A DNA stretch of 64,000 nucleotides from Paenibacillus cookii (GTDB lineage: Bacteria > Bacillota > Bacilli > Paenibacillales > Paenibacillaceae). Positions 1-7,689 of the stretch are shown piece after piece. The first letter of the stretch is position 1. The number at the start of each line of letters is the position of its first letter. Where the stretch lies: positions 34,210-98,209 of the forward strand of contig NZ_BORW01000020.1 of assembly GCF_018333375.1 (NCBI RefSeq), in the 5' to 3' direction. Below the pieces are notes generated by a model. The model had not been told where the DNA came from. It was given only the letters and a program-made list of their open reading frames with translations, and searched no databases. The position numbers and the translations under genes are program-made.

Positions 1-1186
1 TCAGCACCTGAACGCCGGCTTCCAAATGTTCGGGTTCCGTATATTCGAGCGGCGAATGGCTGATGCCTTTTCGGCTCGGGACAAAAGCCATGGCCGTCCG
101 GCAGCAGGCCGCCAAGATTTGGGCGTCATGGCCTGCGCCGCTCGGCATCCGCCGGTACGGCAAATCCCGCGATCGGCAGATCCGCTCGATGGCATCCGTA
201 AGCTCCGCATCCATGGCAATCGGCGCGGTATTCATCCAACGTTCGGTCTCGATATCGACGTTGCGCCGACTGGCAACCTCATGCAGCAGGCCGACGAAAT
301 GGGCGCAAGCCTCTTCCAGCTTGGCCCCGTCGGGATGGCGGACGTCCATGGTGAAGAGGACTTCCCCCGGGATGACGTTAGGCGTGCCGGGAATCAGCTC
401 CATGCGCCCGACCGTCGCCACAAGCGGCGCGCCGATCTCATCCGCGCCGTCCATGACCGCCGCCACCATCTCGCCGGCCGCCCGCATCGCATCCCTGCGG
501 TACGGCATCGGCGTCGTCCCCGCATGGTTCGCCTCTCCTTTCACGCGGACGGTATAACGCTGCAAACCGACGATTTGCTCGACGATGCCGATCGTTTGCC
601 CTTCCTGCTCCAAAATCGCTCCTTGCTCGATATGCAGCTCGATAAAGGCGCCGATATCCGTCCGCGCCCCGCGCCCCCGGCTTCCGGGCCCGAAGCCCGC
701 CGCCTTCATCGCCTCCATGAAAGAAATCCCCTGCTGGTCCCGCGCATGCTCCACATCCTTGTAACCCGCAGCGCCGGTCAGAAACGTCGATCCCCAATAG
801 TTATAAGGGAACCGGCTGCCTTCCTCTTCGCAAAAAGCGACGACCTCGATCGTTTTTTTCGGCGCTCCGTATTTCTCGCGCAGGCGGGCCAGCGCCGCGA
901 TTCCGGCCACGATCCCGTACGCTCCGTCGTATTTCCCCCCGCGCTGCACGGTGTCCACGTGCGAACCGGTCAAAATGCACTCGCTGTCCGCATCCGTGCC
1001 CTGCAGCCGTCCGAACAAATTGCCGGCATCGTCGAAAGCGGGTTCAAGCCCAAGCGATTTCATTTTTTCCGCCAATGCCTCCTGCGCTTCCTTCCAGGAA
1101 CGCGTATATAAAAGACGGGTCACTCCGCCGTCCGCATCCGCCCCGTAGCGGCCCAACCACTCGATAAGCTGTTCGGTCATCTGCAT
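1..1186 (-). CDS. M20-family allantoate deiminase / N-carbamoyl-L-amino-acid hydrolase, 3' end cut by window edge
   Basis: The frame stays open to base 1, giving 395 codons with no stop in the window; family members are about 400-415 aa, so only a few C-terminal residues are missing. Metal-binding M20 signatures are visible in order: GSHVDTV, CEEEGSRF, then HIEQG and a later histidine region (AGHDAQ). This domain set belongs to the hydantoinase/carbamoylase amidase group, which hydrolyses N-carbamoyl compounds such as allantoate, releasing ammonia and CO2. The start at 1186 (ATG CAG ATG) follows an AGGA five bases upstream. Its divergent neighbours are a purine permease and adenine deaminase, so allantoate in purine breakdown is the favoured substrate (inference). 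A carbamoyl-amino-acid substrate cannot be excluded from sequence. Confidence 0.85.
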   Translation of the reverse strand, partial: MQMTEQLIEWLGRYGADADGGVTRLLYTRSWKEAQEALAEKMKSLGLEPAFDDAGNLFGRLQGTDADSECILTGSHVDTVQRGGKYDGAYGIVAGIAALARLREKYGAPKKTIEVVAFCEEEGSRFPYNYWGSTFLTGAAGYKDVEHARDQQGISFMEAMKAAGFGPGSRGRGARTDIGAFIELHIEQGAILEQEGQTIGIVEQIVGLQRYTVRVKGEANHAGTTPMPYRRDAMRAAGEMVAAVMDGADEIGAPLVATVGRMELIPGTPNVIPGEVLFTMDVRHPDGAKLEEACAHFVGLLHEVASRRNVDIETERWMNTAPIAMDAELTDAIERICRSRDLPYRRMPSGAGHDAQILAACCRTAMAFVPSRKGISHSPLEYTEPEHLEAGVQVL

Positions 1187-1361
1187 GTCTTCCTGCTCCA
1201 ATCCTGTCTCGGTTTTCAAGCTGATGCAAAATATCCCCGCTCATACCGGATTTTCTGCATACTCTTCTTCGCTTCTATACACCATATCACTGCTGCAACA
1301 AAATTTCTATGTATACCCGCAAAGCCCTGTTTTCAGGTTTGCCCGGCTCCTTTTTTTCTGT

Positions 1362-1406
1362 AAATACGAACATTAATGACTATGATATTGCACAAAGTTC
1401 GCTTTT
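1362..1406. promoter_or_regulatory. PurBox-like inverted pair (candidate PurR operator)
   Basis: Two copies of the PurR box consensus AWWWCCGAACWWT occur in inverted orientation: AAATACGAACATT on the plus strand and AAAAGCGAACTTT on the minus strand, each differing from consensus at one position (the C before CGAAC). The CGAAC cores lie at 1367-1371 and 1397-1401 with 25 bases between them, a little wider than in typical Bacillus subtilis sites. The pair sits directly upstream of the -35 of the permease promoter. B. subtilis purine permease genes are known PurR targets; binding here is inferred. Confidence 0.6.
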
Positions 1407-1410
1407 TCCT

Positions 1411-1440
1411 TTGACGCGTTCAAAATGTACATGGTATAGT
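1411..1440 (+). promoter_or_regulatory. Sigma-A-type promoter of the permease-ade operon
   Basis: TTGACG (1411-1416) and TATAGT (1435-1440) are separated by 18 bases, each matching the sigma-A consensus at five of six positions. The predicted start near 1447 gives a leader of about 45 bases ending in AAAGGAG before the ATG at 1492. Confidence 0.75.
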
Positions 1441-1491
1441 TACAAGGCAGAAGACGAAAACACAACCAGACAAAGGAGTCCTCCAGCAATC

Positions 1492-2814
1492 ATGAACAGC
1501 ACGAGATTATCTTGGTTAGACCGCTTTTTTAAGCTCAGCCATTATAAGACGAACGTGAAAACCGAAATTCTCGCCGGTCTCACCACGTTCGTCACGATGG
1601 CATACATCATTGTCGTCCAACCGGACTTGATGAAAGCCGCAGGCATGGATCAGGGTGCCGTCATGGTAACGGTGCTGCTGGCATCCGGCCTGTTCAGCAT
1701 TATTATGGGACTTTACGCGAAAAGGCCGTTTGGCGTAGCGCCCGGCATGGGCGGAAACGTATTTTTTGCCTACAGCATCGTGGCCGCGGGCCTCGCGACA
1801 TGGCAGCAGGGACTCGGGATGGTGTTCATCTCCGGCGTGGTATTCCTGCTGCTCACCTTCTTGGGGCTGCGCGAAACGATATCCCGCATCATTCCTAAAA
1901 ATATCAAGCATGCCATTGGCGCGGCCGTCGGTTTGTTCATCATCGGCACCGGCTTTGCCAATGCAGGCATCATCGTACAAAACAAAACCGGAACGCTCAC
2001 GCTCGGCAGCTTGCATTCGCCGACCGTGCTGCTTTCCCTGATCGGGCTGGTCATCATCATCGGCCTGATGGCGCGCAAATTAAAGGCGGCCGTTTTCATC
2101 GGGATCATCATCACGTCCGCCATCGGGATACCGATGGGCATCACGAAGCTTCCGCATTCCTTCGGGGATTTATTTTCCCTGCCGCCGGATCCGTCTTCGA
2201 TCATCTTTCAGGTCGATATTCCCGGTGCCTTGAAGCTTGCGTTTTTCCCGCTGATGTTCACCTTTTTCACCGGTGAATTTTTCTCCACCATGGGCACCGT
2301 GCTCGGCGTAGGAGCGAAAGCGAACCTGCTCGACAAGGAAGGGAATCTTCCGGATATCAAAAAGCCGTTTATCGTCGACGGGATCGCGACGGTGGGCGGA
2401 TCCTTGCTCGGACAAACGACCATCACGACTTACATTGAATCCGCAAGCGGCGTCGAAGCCGGCGGACGCACGGGCCTGACTGCCGTCACGACGGGGGTTG
2501 TGTTCCTGCTCGCTTTGTTCGTTACGCCGCTCATCCTGCTCATTCCTAGCGCGGCTACGGCTCCGGCCCTGATCGTCATCGGCTTGTCCATGCTCGCCAC
2601 GCTGAAGAACATCGATATGGAAGAATGGGAAGAATTCCTTCCCGCTTTGCTCACCGTCATCTCTGCGGGACTTACGTTCAGCCTGGCGAACGGTATCGTA
2701 TTCGGCATTTTGTCTTACGTCGTCATCAAAGTATTCCTGGGCAAATTCCGCGATATCCATATCGGGTTATGGATTTTGTGCATTCCGCTTATCTACTACC
2801 TCTGGCTCAAATAA
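1492..2814 (+). CDS. NCS2-family purine (guanine/hypoxanthine) permease, PbuG/PbuO type
   Basis: The 440-residue protein is almost entirely hydrophobic with about 12-14 predicted membrane segments, the size usual for PbuG/PbuO-type nucleobase permeases. Early sequence FKLSHYKTNVKTEILAG followed by TFVTMAYIIVVQP is the typical N-terminal signature of the azaguanine-like NCS2 branch, and GQTTITTYIESASGVEAG is the conserved central loop. It imports purine bases by proton symport (family knowledge). The reading frame is open upstream to 1309, but the ATG at 1492 is preceded by AAAGGAG and lies downstream of the identified promoter, so 1492 is chosen. It lies 25 bases upstream of adenine deaminase in one transcription unit, suggesting that imported adenine and related bases feed salvage or nitrogen use. 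Confidence 0.93.
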   Translation: MNSTRLSWLDRFFKLSHYKTNVKTEILAGLTTFVTMAYIIVVQPDLMKAAGMDQGAVMVTVLLASGLFSIIMGLYAKRPFGVAPGMGGNVFFAYSIVAAGLATWQQGLGMVFISGVVFLLLTFLGLRETISRIIPKNIKHAIGAAVGLFIIGTGFANAGIIVQNKTGTLTLGSLHSPTVLLSLIGLVIIIGLMARKLKAAVFIGIIITSAIGIPMGITKLPHSFGDLFSLPPDPSSIIFQVDIPGALKLAFFPLMFTFFTGEFFSTMGTVLGVGAKANLLDKEGNLPDIKKPFIVDGIATVGGSLLGQTTITTYIESASGVEAGGRTGLTAVTTGVVFLLALFVTPLILLIPSAATAPALIVIGLSMLATLKNIDMEEWEEFLPALLTVISAGLTFSLANGIVFGILSYVVIKVFLGKFRDIHIGLWILCIPLIYYLWLK

Positions 2815-2839
2815 TCTGGGATAAGGAGATCGATTCAGC

Positions 2840-4612
2840 ATGAACCGCAAACTTATTGCCGCCGCGCGCGGCGATCATCCACTGGATTTAGCGATCAACA
2901 ACATTCGGCTGGTCAACGTTTTTACCGGCGAAATTTACCCGGCTGCCATCGGCATCGCGGACGGCACCATCGTTCACGTCACCGCGCCGGGCGAAACGGA
3001 GCTTGAAGCCAACGAAACCATCGACGGGCAAGGCAAGTTCGCCGTTCCCGGACTGATCGATACGCATTTGCACATCGAAAGCAGCATGCTGACGCCGGCC
3101 CATTACGCGGAAGCCGTGCTGCCTCACGGCACGACGCTGATCGTGACCGATCCGCATGAAATCGGCAACGTCCTGGGCGAGGAAGGCGTTCGTTACATGG
3201 TCGAAGCCAGCAAGGTGCTGGACCTGCGCGTCATGACGCTGGCGCCGTCCTGCGTGCCGTCCGCCCCCGCGGTCGAAACGGGCGGAGCCGATTTCACGCC
3301 CGAGGTCATCGAACGCATGTTGACCTGGGACGGCATCGACGGCGTGGCCGAAGTGATGAACTATCACGGCGTCATTCACGAGGACCCGCGCATGATGGGC
3401 ATCCTCGAAGCCAATGAACGCGCCGGCAAAATTCCGCAGGGACACGCGCCGACGGTCGTCGGCCGCGAGCTGTCGGCTTACCTCGTCGCCGGGCCGGACT
3501 CCGACCATGAATGCCGCACCATGGAAGAGGCGATCGCCAAACTTCGCGCCGGCATGATCGTGGACATTCGCGAAAGCTCCTTTTCGCTGAATATGGCCGA
3601 AGTCGCCAAGGCGATCGCCGGCAAAGGGTACCTGCCGAACGTTACGCTTTGCACCGATGACGTGCTGGCATCCGACCTGATCGACCGGGGCCATATCAAT
3701 CACGTCGTGGTCCGTGCCATCGAAGAAGGCATTCCGGCCGTGGACGCCATCCGCTATGCGACGCTGAACGCCGCGAACCGCCTGAACCGCAAGGATGTCG
3801 GAGCCATCGCTCCGGGACGCCTTGCCGACATCGTGCTGGTCGACGCGCTTGAAACGATGAACGTCTCCGACGTTTTCATCGGCGGCGAAGCGATCGTCAA
3901 AGAAGGCAGGCTGATCAAACGCCAGCAGCATCTGGAGCCGCCGCAGGCGTATTTGCAAACCGTGCACCTGCCGGAAATCCACGCCGACGATTTGCGCCTC
4001 GACGTCGACGACCCGAACGCCACCGAAGCGCGCGTACGCGTCATCGAATACGATTTTGCGCCCGGCCTTCCTACCGGATTCATCGAAACCGTGCTGCCGG
4101 TCAAAGACGGACAGCTTGTCCCGGAAGCATATGACGGACATAAAGGGCCTCTGAACCGCGTTGCCGTATGGCATCGCCACGGGCTGAACAACAATAAGGC
4201 GCTCGGGCTGACGGCAGGCTTCGGCATTATCGAAGGCGCGGTAGCGACGACGGTTGCCCATGACAGCCACCATCTGGCCGTGCTTGGCGTCAACACCGAC
4301 GATATGGTCATGGCGGCCAACGAGCTGCGCAAGCGCAACGGCGGCATGATCGCCGTCAAAAACGGCAAGGTGATCGCATTCCTTCCGCTCCCGCTTGCAG
4401 GGCTGATGAGCTTGGAGGAAGGCGAAACCTTCGCGCCGAAAATCAAAGAATTCATCGAGATCATCCAGGCCGAAGTCATGCCGGGCAAAAACCCGATCCA
4501 CCGCATGATCGTCGTCACGCTCCCGGTCATTCCGGCAGCCAAAATTACCGATCTTGGCTTGGTGGACGTCAACAAGCAGGAGCTTGTCCCGCTGATTATC
4601 GAAACCAAATAA
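2840..4612 (+). CDS. ade: Adenine deaminase
   Basis: This 590-aa amidohydrolase-superfamily enzyme converts adenine to hypoxanthine and ammonia. The metal-binding motif DTHLHIE is at residues 74-80; further conserved blocks include TDPHEIGNVLG, the LCTDD motif near residue 275 and the C-terminal HDSHHLAVLGVNTDDM stretch characteristic of the adenine deaminase C-terminal domain. Length matches the B. subtilis enzyme. The start follows AAGGAG with good spacing. It is the second gene of the permease operon and is followed by a strong terminator. Together with the permease it forms an adenine uptake and deamination unit under likely PurR control. Confidence 0.97.
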   Translation: MNRKLIAAARGDHPLDLAINNIRLVNVFTGEIYPAAIGIADGTIVHVTAPGETELEANETIDGQGKFAVPGLIDTHLHIESSMLTPAHYAEAVLPHGTTLIVTDPHEIGNVLGEEGVRYMVEASKVLDLRVMTLAPSCVPSAPAVETGGADFTPEVIERMLTWDGIDGVAEVMNYHGVIHEDPRMMGILEANERAGKIPQGHAPTVVGRELSAYLVAGPDSDHECRTMEEAIAKLRAGMIVDIRESSFSLNMAEVAKAIAGKGYLPNVTLCTDDVLASDLIDRGHINHVVVRAIEEGIPAVDAIRYATLNAANRLNRKDVGAIAPGRLADIVLVDALETMNVSDVFIGGEAIVKEGRLIKRQQHLEPPQAYLQTVHLPEIHADDLRLDVDDPNATEARVRVIEYDFAPGLPTGFIETVLPVKDGQLVPEAYDGHKGPLNRVAVWHRHGLNNNKALGLTAGFGIIEGAVATTVAHDSHHLAVLGVNTDDMVMAANELRKRNGGMIAVKNGKVIAFLPLPLAGLMSLEEGETFAPKIKEFIEIIQAEVMPGKNPIHRMIVVTLPVIPAAKITDLGLVDVNKQELVPLIIETK

Positions 4613-4627
4613 TCCTTTGAACCATAA

Positions 4628-4686
4628 AAGCCCCCGGGACCGCGCCGGACGTCCAACGTCCTTGCGGTTCGGGGGCTTCTTTTTTG
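4628..4686 (+). terminator. Rho-independent terminator after ade
   Basis: AAGCCCCCG pairs with CGGGGGCTT, reinforced by inner ACCGC/GCGGT pairing around a loop, followed by a run of T. It ends the permease-ade operon. Confidence 0.9.
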
Positions 4687-4710
4687 ATCCGGCGCCGATT
4701 GCTGTTTTGG

Positions 4711-5676
4711 TTACACGACCGGCTGGTTTTCCGCTTTTTCCGGCACAGGGGACAAATAGCGCTCCACAAACCGCCTTATGCGATGCGCATATTCCTTCTT
4801 GTCCACAAAATAGGCATTCGCATGGACCGCGGCAGGCACGACATACAAATCGGTTTCCCCTCCGGCCGCCGCTGCGAGGCGATGAACCATTGGAAAAGGA
4901 ACAAACGCGTCCTTGTCTCCATGGATGAACAAAATGGGAAGGCGCGTTTTGGCGACCTGCTTCAAGGCCGAACCTTCACCGAAAAAATAACCTGCCCGGA
5001 GCTTGCACACCAGACTGGTTACAGGCAAAAGCGGAAACGGGGGCAGCTTGTACATCTGCTTCAGCTGGTACGTCAAAATGTCCTTGATCGAAGTGTAGGC
5101 GCAGTCGGAGACGATGCATTTTACCTGGTCGGGGAGCTGCTCGCCGCTGGCCATCAGCACCGTTGCCCCGCCCATCGAGACGCCGTGCAGCGTTATCTGC
5201 ATGTCGGGCCCGCTTCGCTCCAAAATATAACGGATCCACTGCACGACGTCCCTGCGGTCATGCCAGCCGAAACCGATGTAATCGCCGCCGCTTTGCCCGT
5301 GTCCGCGGTTATCCGGCATCAGGACATGGAAACCCATGTCGCTGTACAGCTTGGCGAAAGCGCCCATTTCCCGTCCTTGGCTGTTATATCCGTGTACCAC
5401 GATCGCCGTCCGGTTCGACGGCCGGGGCGCAGGGATGTAATATCCCGTCAGCGGCAGCCCGTCCTCTCCTTGAATATGCACGGTCTCGACAGGCTGGCTG
5501 CTCAGCCATTCCTCCGCGTGTTCCCACGGATGATCCATTTTTACCAGCGCCGGATCGGTTTCCAGGAAATCTTTCCGGCTTCGTTTGATGCCTACATTAT
5601 AGAAATATATGCTTGCTCCGAAAAGAAGCAGCAGGATGACGATCACGCATAAAAAGACGATCATTGCCGCGGTCAT
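4711..5676 (-). CDS. Membrane-anchored alpha/beta hydrolase (paralogue of the gene at 44563-45534)
   Basis: The protein (321 aa) begins with one hydrophobic segment (residues about 5-25) and continues as an alpha/beta hydrolase predicted to lie outside the membrane. Visible motifs are VVHGYNSQG (oxyanion region), PDNRGHGQSGGDYIGFGW and the nucleophile elbow GVSMGG; a candidate Asp is in FIHGDKDAFVP and the His in VPAAVHANAY. The frame extends 21 codons upstream, but the ATG at 5676 has AAGGAGG seven bases before it. Substrate is unknown; it resembles the uncharacterised Bacillus YqkD-like serine hydrolases. A second copy with the same architecture lies 39 kb away in this window. No operon partner: the flanking genes are separated by terminators. 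Confidence 0.85.
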   Translation of the reverse strand: MTAAMIVFLCVIVILLLLFGASIYFYNVGIKRSRKDFLETDPALVKMDHPWEHAEEWLSSQPVETVHIQGEDGLPLTGYYIPAPRPSNRTAIVVHGYNSQGREMGAFAKLYSDMGFHVLMPDNRGHGQSGGDYIGFGWHDRRDVVQWIRYILERSGPDMQITLHGVSMGGATVLMASGEQLPDQVKCIVSDCAYTSIKDILTYQLKQMYKLPPFPLLPVTSLVCKLRAGYFFGEGSALKQVAKTRLPILFIHGDKDAFVPFPMVHRLAAAAGGETDLYVVPAAVHANAYFVDKKEYAHRIRRFVERYLSPVPEKAENQPVV

Positions 5677-5771
5677 GTTTTCCTCCTTACCGAAATTGCG
5701 ATCGAGCCACTGTAAATATGTACCTTTTAAAAATACCACTTGCCGCGGCCTTTCACAATGATTGCCCCAAT

Positions 5772-5812
5772 CAAAAAAACAGCCCGCGGCTTATGTCCGC
5801 TGCGGCTGCTTT
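5772..5812 (-). terminator. Terminator of the flavodoxin operon
   Basis: Read on the minus strand, CAGCC and GCGG arms pair with CCGC and GGCTG arms and are followed by seven T. It lies about 20 bases past the stop of the anchored protein. Confidence 0.75.
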
Positions 5813-5830
5813 TTGGCTCGGAGCTCCGCT

Positions 5831-6286
5831 TCAGGAGTCTCCTTTATTTTGCTGTTTGCGCGCCATGGCCCGCAGCGCTTCGCGGTAAGCATCGTCGGAG
5901 CTGGGGTCCGGCTTGGCTTCGGCCTTCTCCTGCCGGACTTCTTCCGGAGCATACCCCGCAAACTTGCGCAGAGCCTCGCGATAAGCCCGGTCCCCTTCGC
6001 TTGCGGACCGGTGCGCCTCCGATTCGGCTTCCGCCAGCGCCGTCCGGTCCGCGGCTCTTGGCGCGACCGTCCTTGAAGGTTCAGACGGAGCCGCGGCCGG
6101 GGGCCCGACCTCCGGAGGAAGATCCTGAATGGACATCGCAGGCGGAGCTTCGGGCGTTTCAGCCGCTTCTTGCTTTGCAGGTTCCTTTATTTCCTTGCGT
6201 TTGCCGGCCCGTTTGCCGGCACGGGAGTTATAGACGAAAAGAAAAACAAGCGCTGCAATGGCGAGCGCCACGAATGCAATGACCAT
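5831..6286 (-). CDS. Small membrane-anchored hypothetical protein with repeated AYREALR motif
   Basis: I do not recognise a family for this 151-aa protein. Residues 1-20 form a single membrane segment, followed by a basic stretch (RAGKRAGKRKE), a Pro/Ala/Glu-rich low-complexity linker and a charged C-terminal half. A short motif occurs twice: DRAYREALRKF and DDAYREALRAMA, which may be a repeated helical docking element. The gene starts 12 bases after the stop of the flavodoxin-like gene, so the two are probably cotranscribed, and a terminator follows. The RBS is weak (AGGTAGGGTGA region). Topology is probably N-out with a cytoplasmic tail. Function cannot be stated. Confidence 0.7.
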   Translation of the reverse strand: MVIAFVALAIAALVFLFVYNSRAGKRAGKRKEIKEPAKQEAAETPEAPPAMSIQDLPPEVGPPAAAPSEPSRTVAPRAADRTALAEAESEAHRSASEGDRAYREALRKFAGYAPEEVRQEKAEAKPDPSSDDAYREALRAMARKQQNKGDS

Positions 6287-6298
6287 CGTTCATTCACC

Positions 6299-6853
6299 CT
6301 ACCTTGAGGCCGATGAAGCAACCAGCCGTTTGGTTACCTCAGCCACCCGTCTGCCCAAAGCGCGCCCAAGGATCAAGTCGTTTTCGCTTGGCAGGTTTTT
6401 CGGATCGTCATCGGACAGCTCGACGGGGCAGGTGACGCCAACGCCGTAATAAGAGCCGTACAGGGCATTTTCCGGAATGTCGCTCGGGAGCCCGACGATG
6501 ATCATGCCGTTATGAAGCATCGGCGTAATCAGGTTGATTAACGTCGACTCCAGGCCGCCGTGAACGGTAGCGGTCGTGCAAAATACGCCGCCCACTTTTC
6601 CGATCAGCTTGCCCTGGGCCCATAAATACCCCAGACGATCGATCCATGTTTTCAGCCCGGCGCTGATCGTCCCGAAATGCCCCGGGCAGCCCCAGATGAT
6701 GGCGTCCATGCCTTCCAGCTTGTAAATATCCGCCTCATTGACATGGGCAATCTCCGTTTCCGCTCCTTCGACTTCGCGGGCGCCTTCGGCCACGGAACGG
6801 GCAAGCGCTTCGGTATGTCCGTTTTCGCTGTCATAAACCACGTATATTTTCAT
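6299..6853 (-). CDS. Flavodoxin-family NAD(P)H:quinone oxidoreductase (WrbA-like)
   Basis: The 184-aa protein has the flavodoxin fold: the phosphate-binding P-loop near the N-terminus ([16 protein letters not shown], residues 5-20), the FMN-contacting loop [15 protein letters not shown] around residues 54-68, and the [13 protein letters not shown] segment typical of WrbA-like quinone reductases. Such enzymes reduce quinones by two electrons, avoiding semiquinone radicals. The ATG at 6853 is preceded by GGGGGATCATCCGC. It is the first gene of a two-gene unit with the anchored protein downstream and is divergent from the efflux pair at 7036; the efflux/quinone neighbourhood could reflect a shared response to toxic aromatics (inference). 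Confidence 0.88.
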   Translation of the reverse strand: MKIYVVYDSENGHTEALARSVAEGAREVEGAETEIAHVNEADIYKLEGMDAIIWGCPGHFGTISAGLKTWIDRLGYLWAQGKLIGKVGGVFCTTATVHGGLESTLINLITPMLHNGMIIVGLPSDIPENALYGSYYGVGVTCPVELSDDDPKNLPSENDLILGRALGRRVAEVTKRLVASSASR

Positions 6854-6964
6854 GCGGATGATCCCCCTTACTCATGCTTTGATTCCTTATTTATCCCCAT
6901 TCCCTTTTCATTTATCCATAGGCATGGCGGCCGGATGCAAAAATCGACAATGCTGAATATGCTT

Positions 6965-6979
6965 TCCCCATTTAGGGGA
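6965..6979. promoter_or_regulatory. Short palindrome in divergent region (possible operator)
   Basis: TCCCCATTTAGGGGA is an inverted repeat of five bases around ATTTA, located 57 bases before the HlyD-type gene and within the divergent intergenic region shared with the flavodoxin gene. No regulator gene is adjacent. Confidence 0.3.
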
Positions 6980-7035
6980 TGCTCACTTTATCTGGCTGCA
7001 ACCAGCTACCCAAGATTAGGAGGAGACTAACACGT

Positions 7036-7671
7036 ATGAACTCTCGCGCACTTCTCGTCAATGTTCTTGTCGTCATCATCGTGCTCGCGTTGGGCGGTGC
7101 GGCGATCTACTATTACAACCAGACGTCGAATTACGTGAAAACCGACAATGCGCAGGTAACGGGACAGGCCGTTTCCATTAACGCGCCGGCGGCCGGAAAG
7201 CTGGCGAGCTGGAACGGGCAGGTCGGGCATTATTACCAAACGGGCGAAGTGGTGGGAAGCATCGTCGCGCAAGGAACCCGCACGGACATTACGTTTCCGC
7301 TCAGTTCCACGATCGTACAGCAGAACGCTCTTCCCCATACGTATGTCGCGCCCGGCACGACGCTGGCAAGGGCTTATAATTTGAACAATCTGTGGATCAC
7401 CGCCAACATTGAAGAAACGAAGCTGGACAAAATCAAAGTCGGACAAACGGTCGACGTCTATGTCGATGCCTTTCCGGATACGACGCTGACGGGCAAAATC
7501 GATCAAATCGGACTGGCGACCGCTTCGACGTTTTCGATGTTTCCAACGACGAATTCCAACGCCAACTACACGAAAGTGACGCAAGTCGTTCCGATTATTA
7601 TCACGATCGAAGGCTACAAAGGTCTCGGGCTCGTTCCCGGCATGAACGCTACCGTCCGAATCCACATTTAG
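7036..7671 (+). CDS. HlyD/EmrA-type membrane fusion protein (YhbJ-like)
   Basis: This 211-aa protein has an N-terminal membrane anchor (residues about 7-28) and a short periplasmic-adaptor-like body: DNAQVTGQAVSINAPAAGK is the biotinyl/lipoyl-like barrel-sandwich strand, and a C-terminal beta-barrel domain follows (IEETKLDKIKVGQ, VPGMNATVRI). The long coiled-coil hairpin of Gram-negative EmrA is absent, as in short Firmicute versions such as B. subtilis YhbJ. The frame is open upstream, but ATG 7036 has a strong AGGAGGAG. It is 18 bases upstream of a DHA2 exporter, forming an EmrAB-like unit for drug export. Confidence 0.88.
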   Translation: MNSRALLVNVLVVIIVLALGGAAIYYYNQTSNYVKTDNAQVTGQAVSINAPAAGKLASWNGQVGHYYQTGEVVGSIVAQGTRTDITFPLSSTIVQQNALPHTYVAPGTTLARAYNLNNLWITANIEETKLDKIKVGQTVDVYVDAFPDTTLTGKIDQIGLATASTFSMFPTTNSNANYTKVTQVVPIIITIEGYKGLGLVPGMNATVRIHI

Positions 7672-7689
7672 CGAGGGGGCTTTCCTGCC

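Larger units (their letters stand above)
1187..1491. other. Divergent intergenic control region of the purine genes
   Basis: This gene-free stretch separates the M20 hydrolase from the permease. Towards the permease it holds the PurBox-like pair and a good promoter (listed separately). Towards the hydrolase there is a weaker candidate: on the minus strand TTGTTG (1301-1296), a 16-base spacer and TATAGA (1279-1274). Only 45 bases separate the expected permease transcript start from its ATG, too short for a purine riboswitch aptamer, and no aptamer-like fold was seen. Confidence 0.6.

Noticed and set aside
26..1111. 361-aa plus-strand frame at the left end
   Set aside because: Antisense to the M20 hydrolase, whose frame shows all metal motifs.
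1441..1491. Purine riboswitch before the NCS2 permease
   Set aside because: The leader after the promoter is only about 45 bases, too short for the aptamer and expression platform.
2888..4501. 537-aa open frame antisense to ade
   Set aside because: ade has complete catalytic motifs on the plus strand; the antisense peptide is low-complexity R/H/G-rich.
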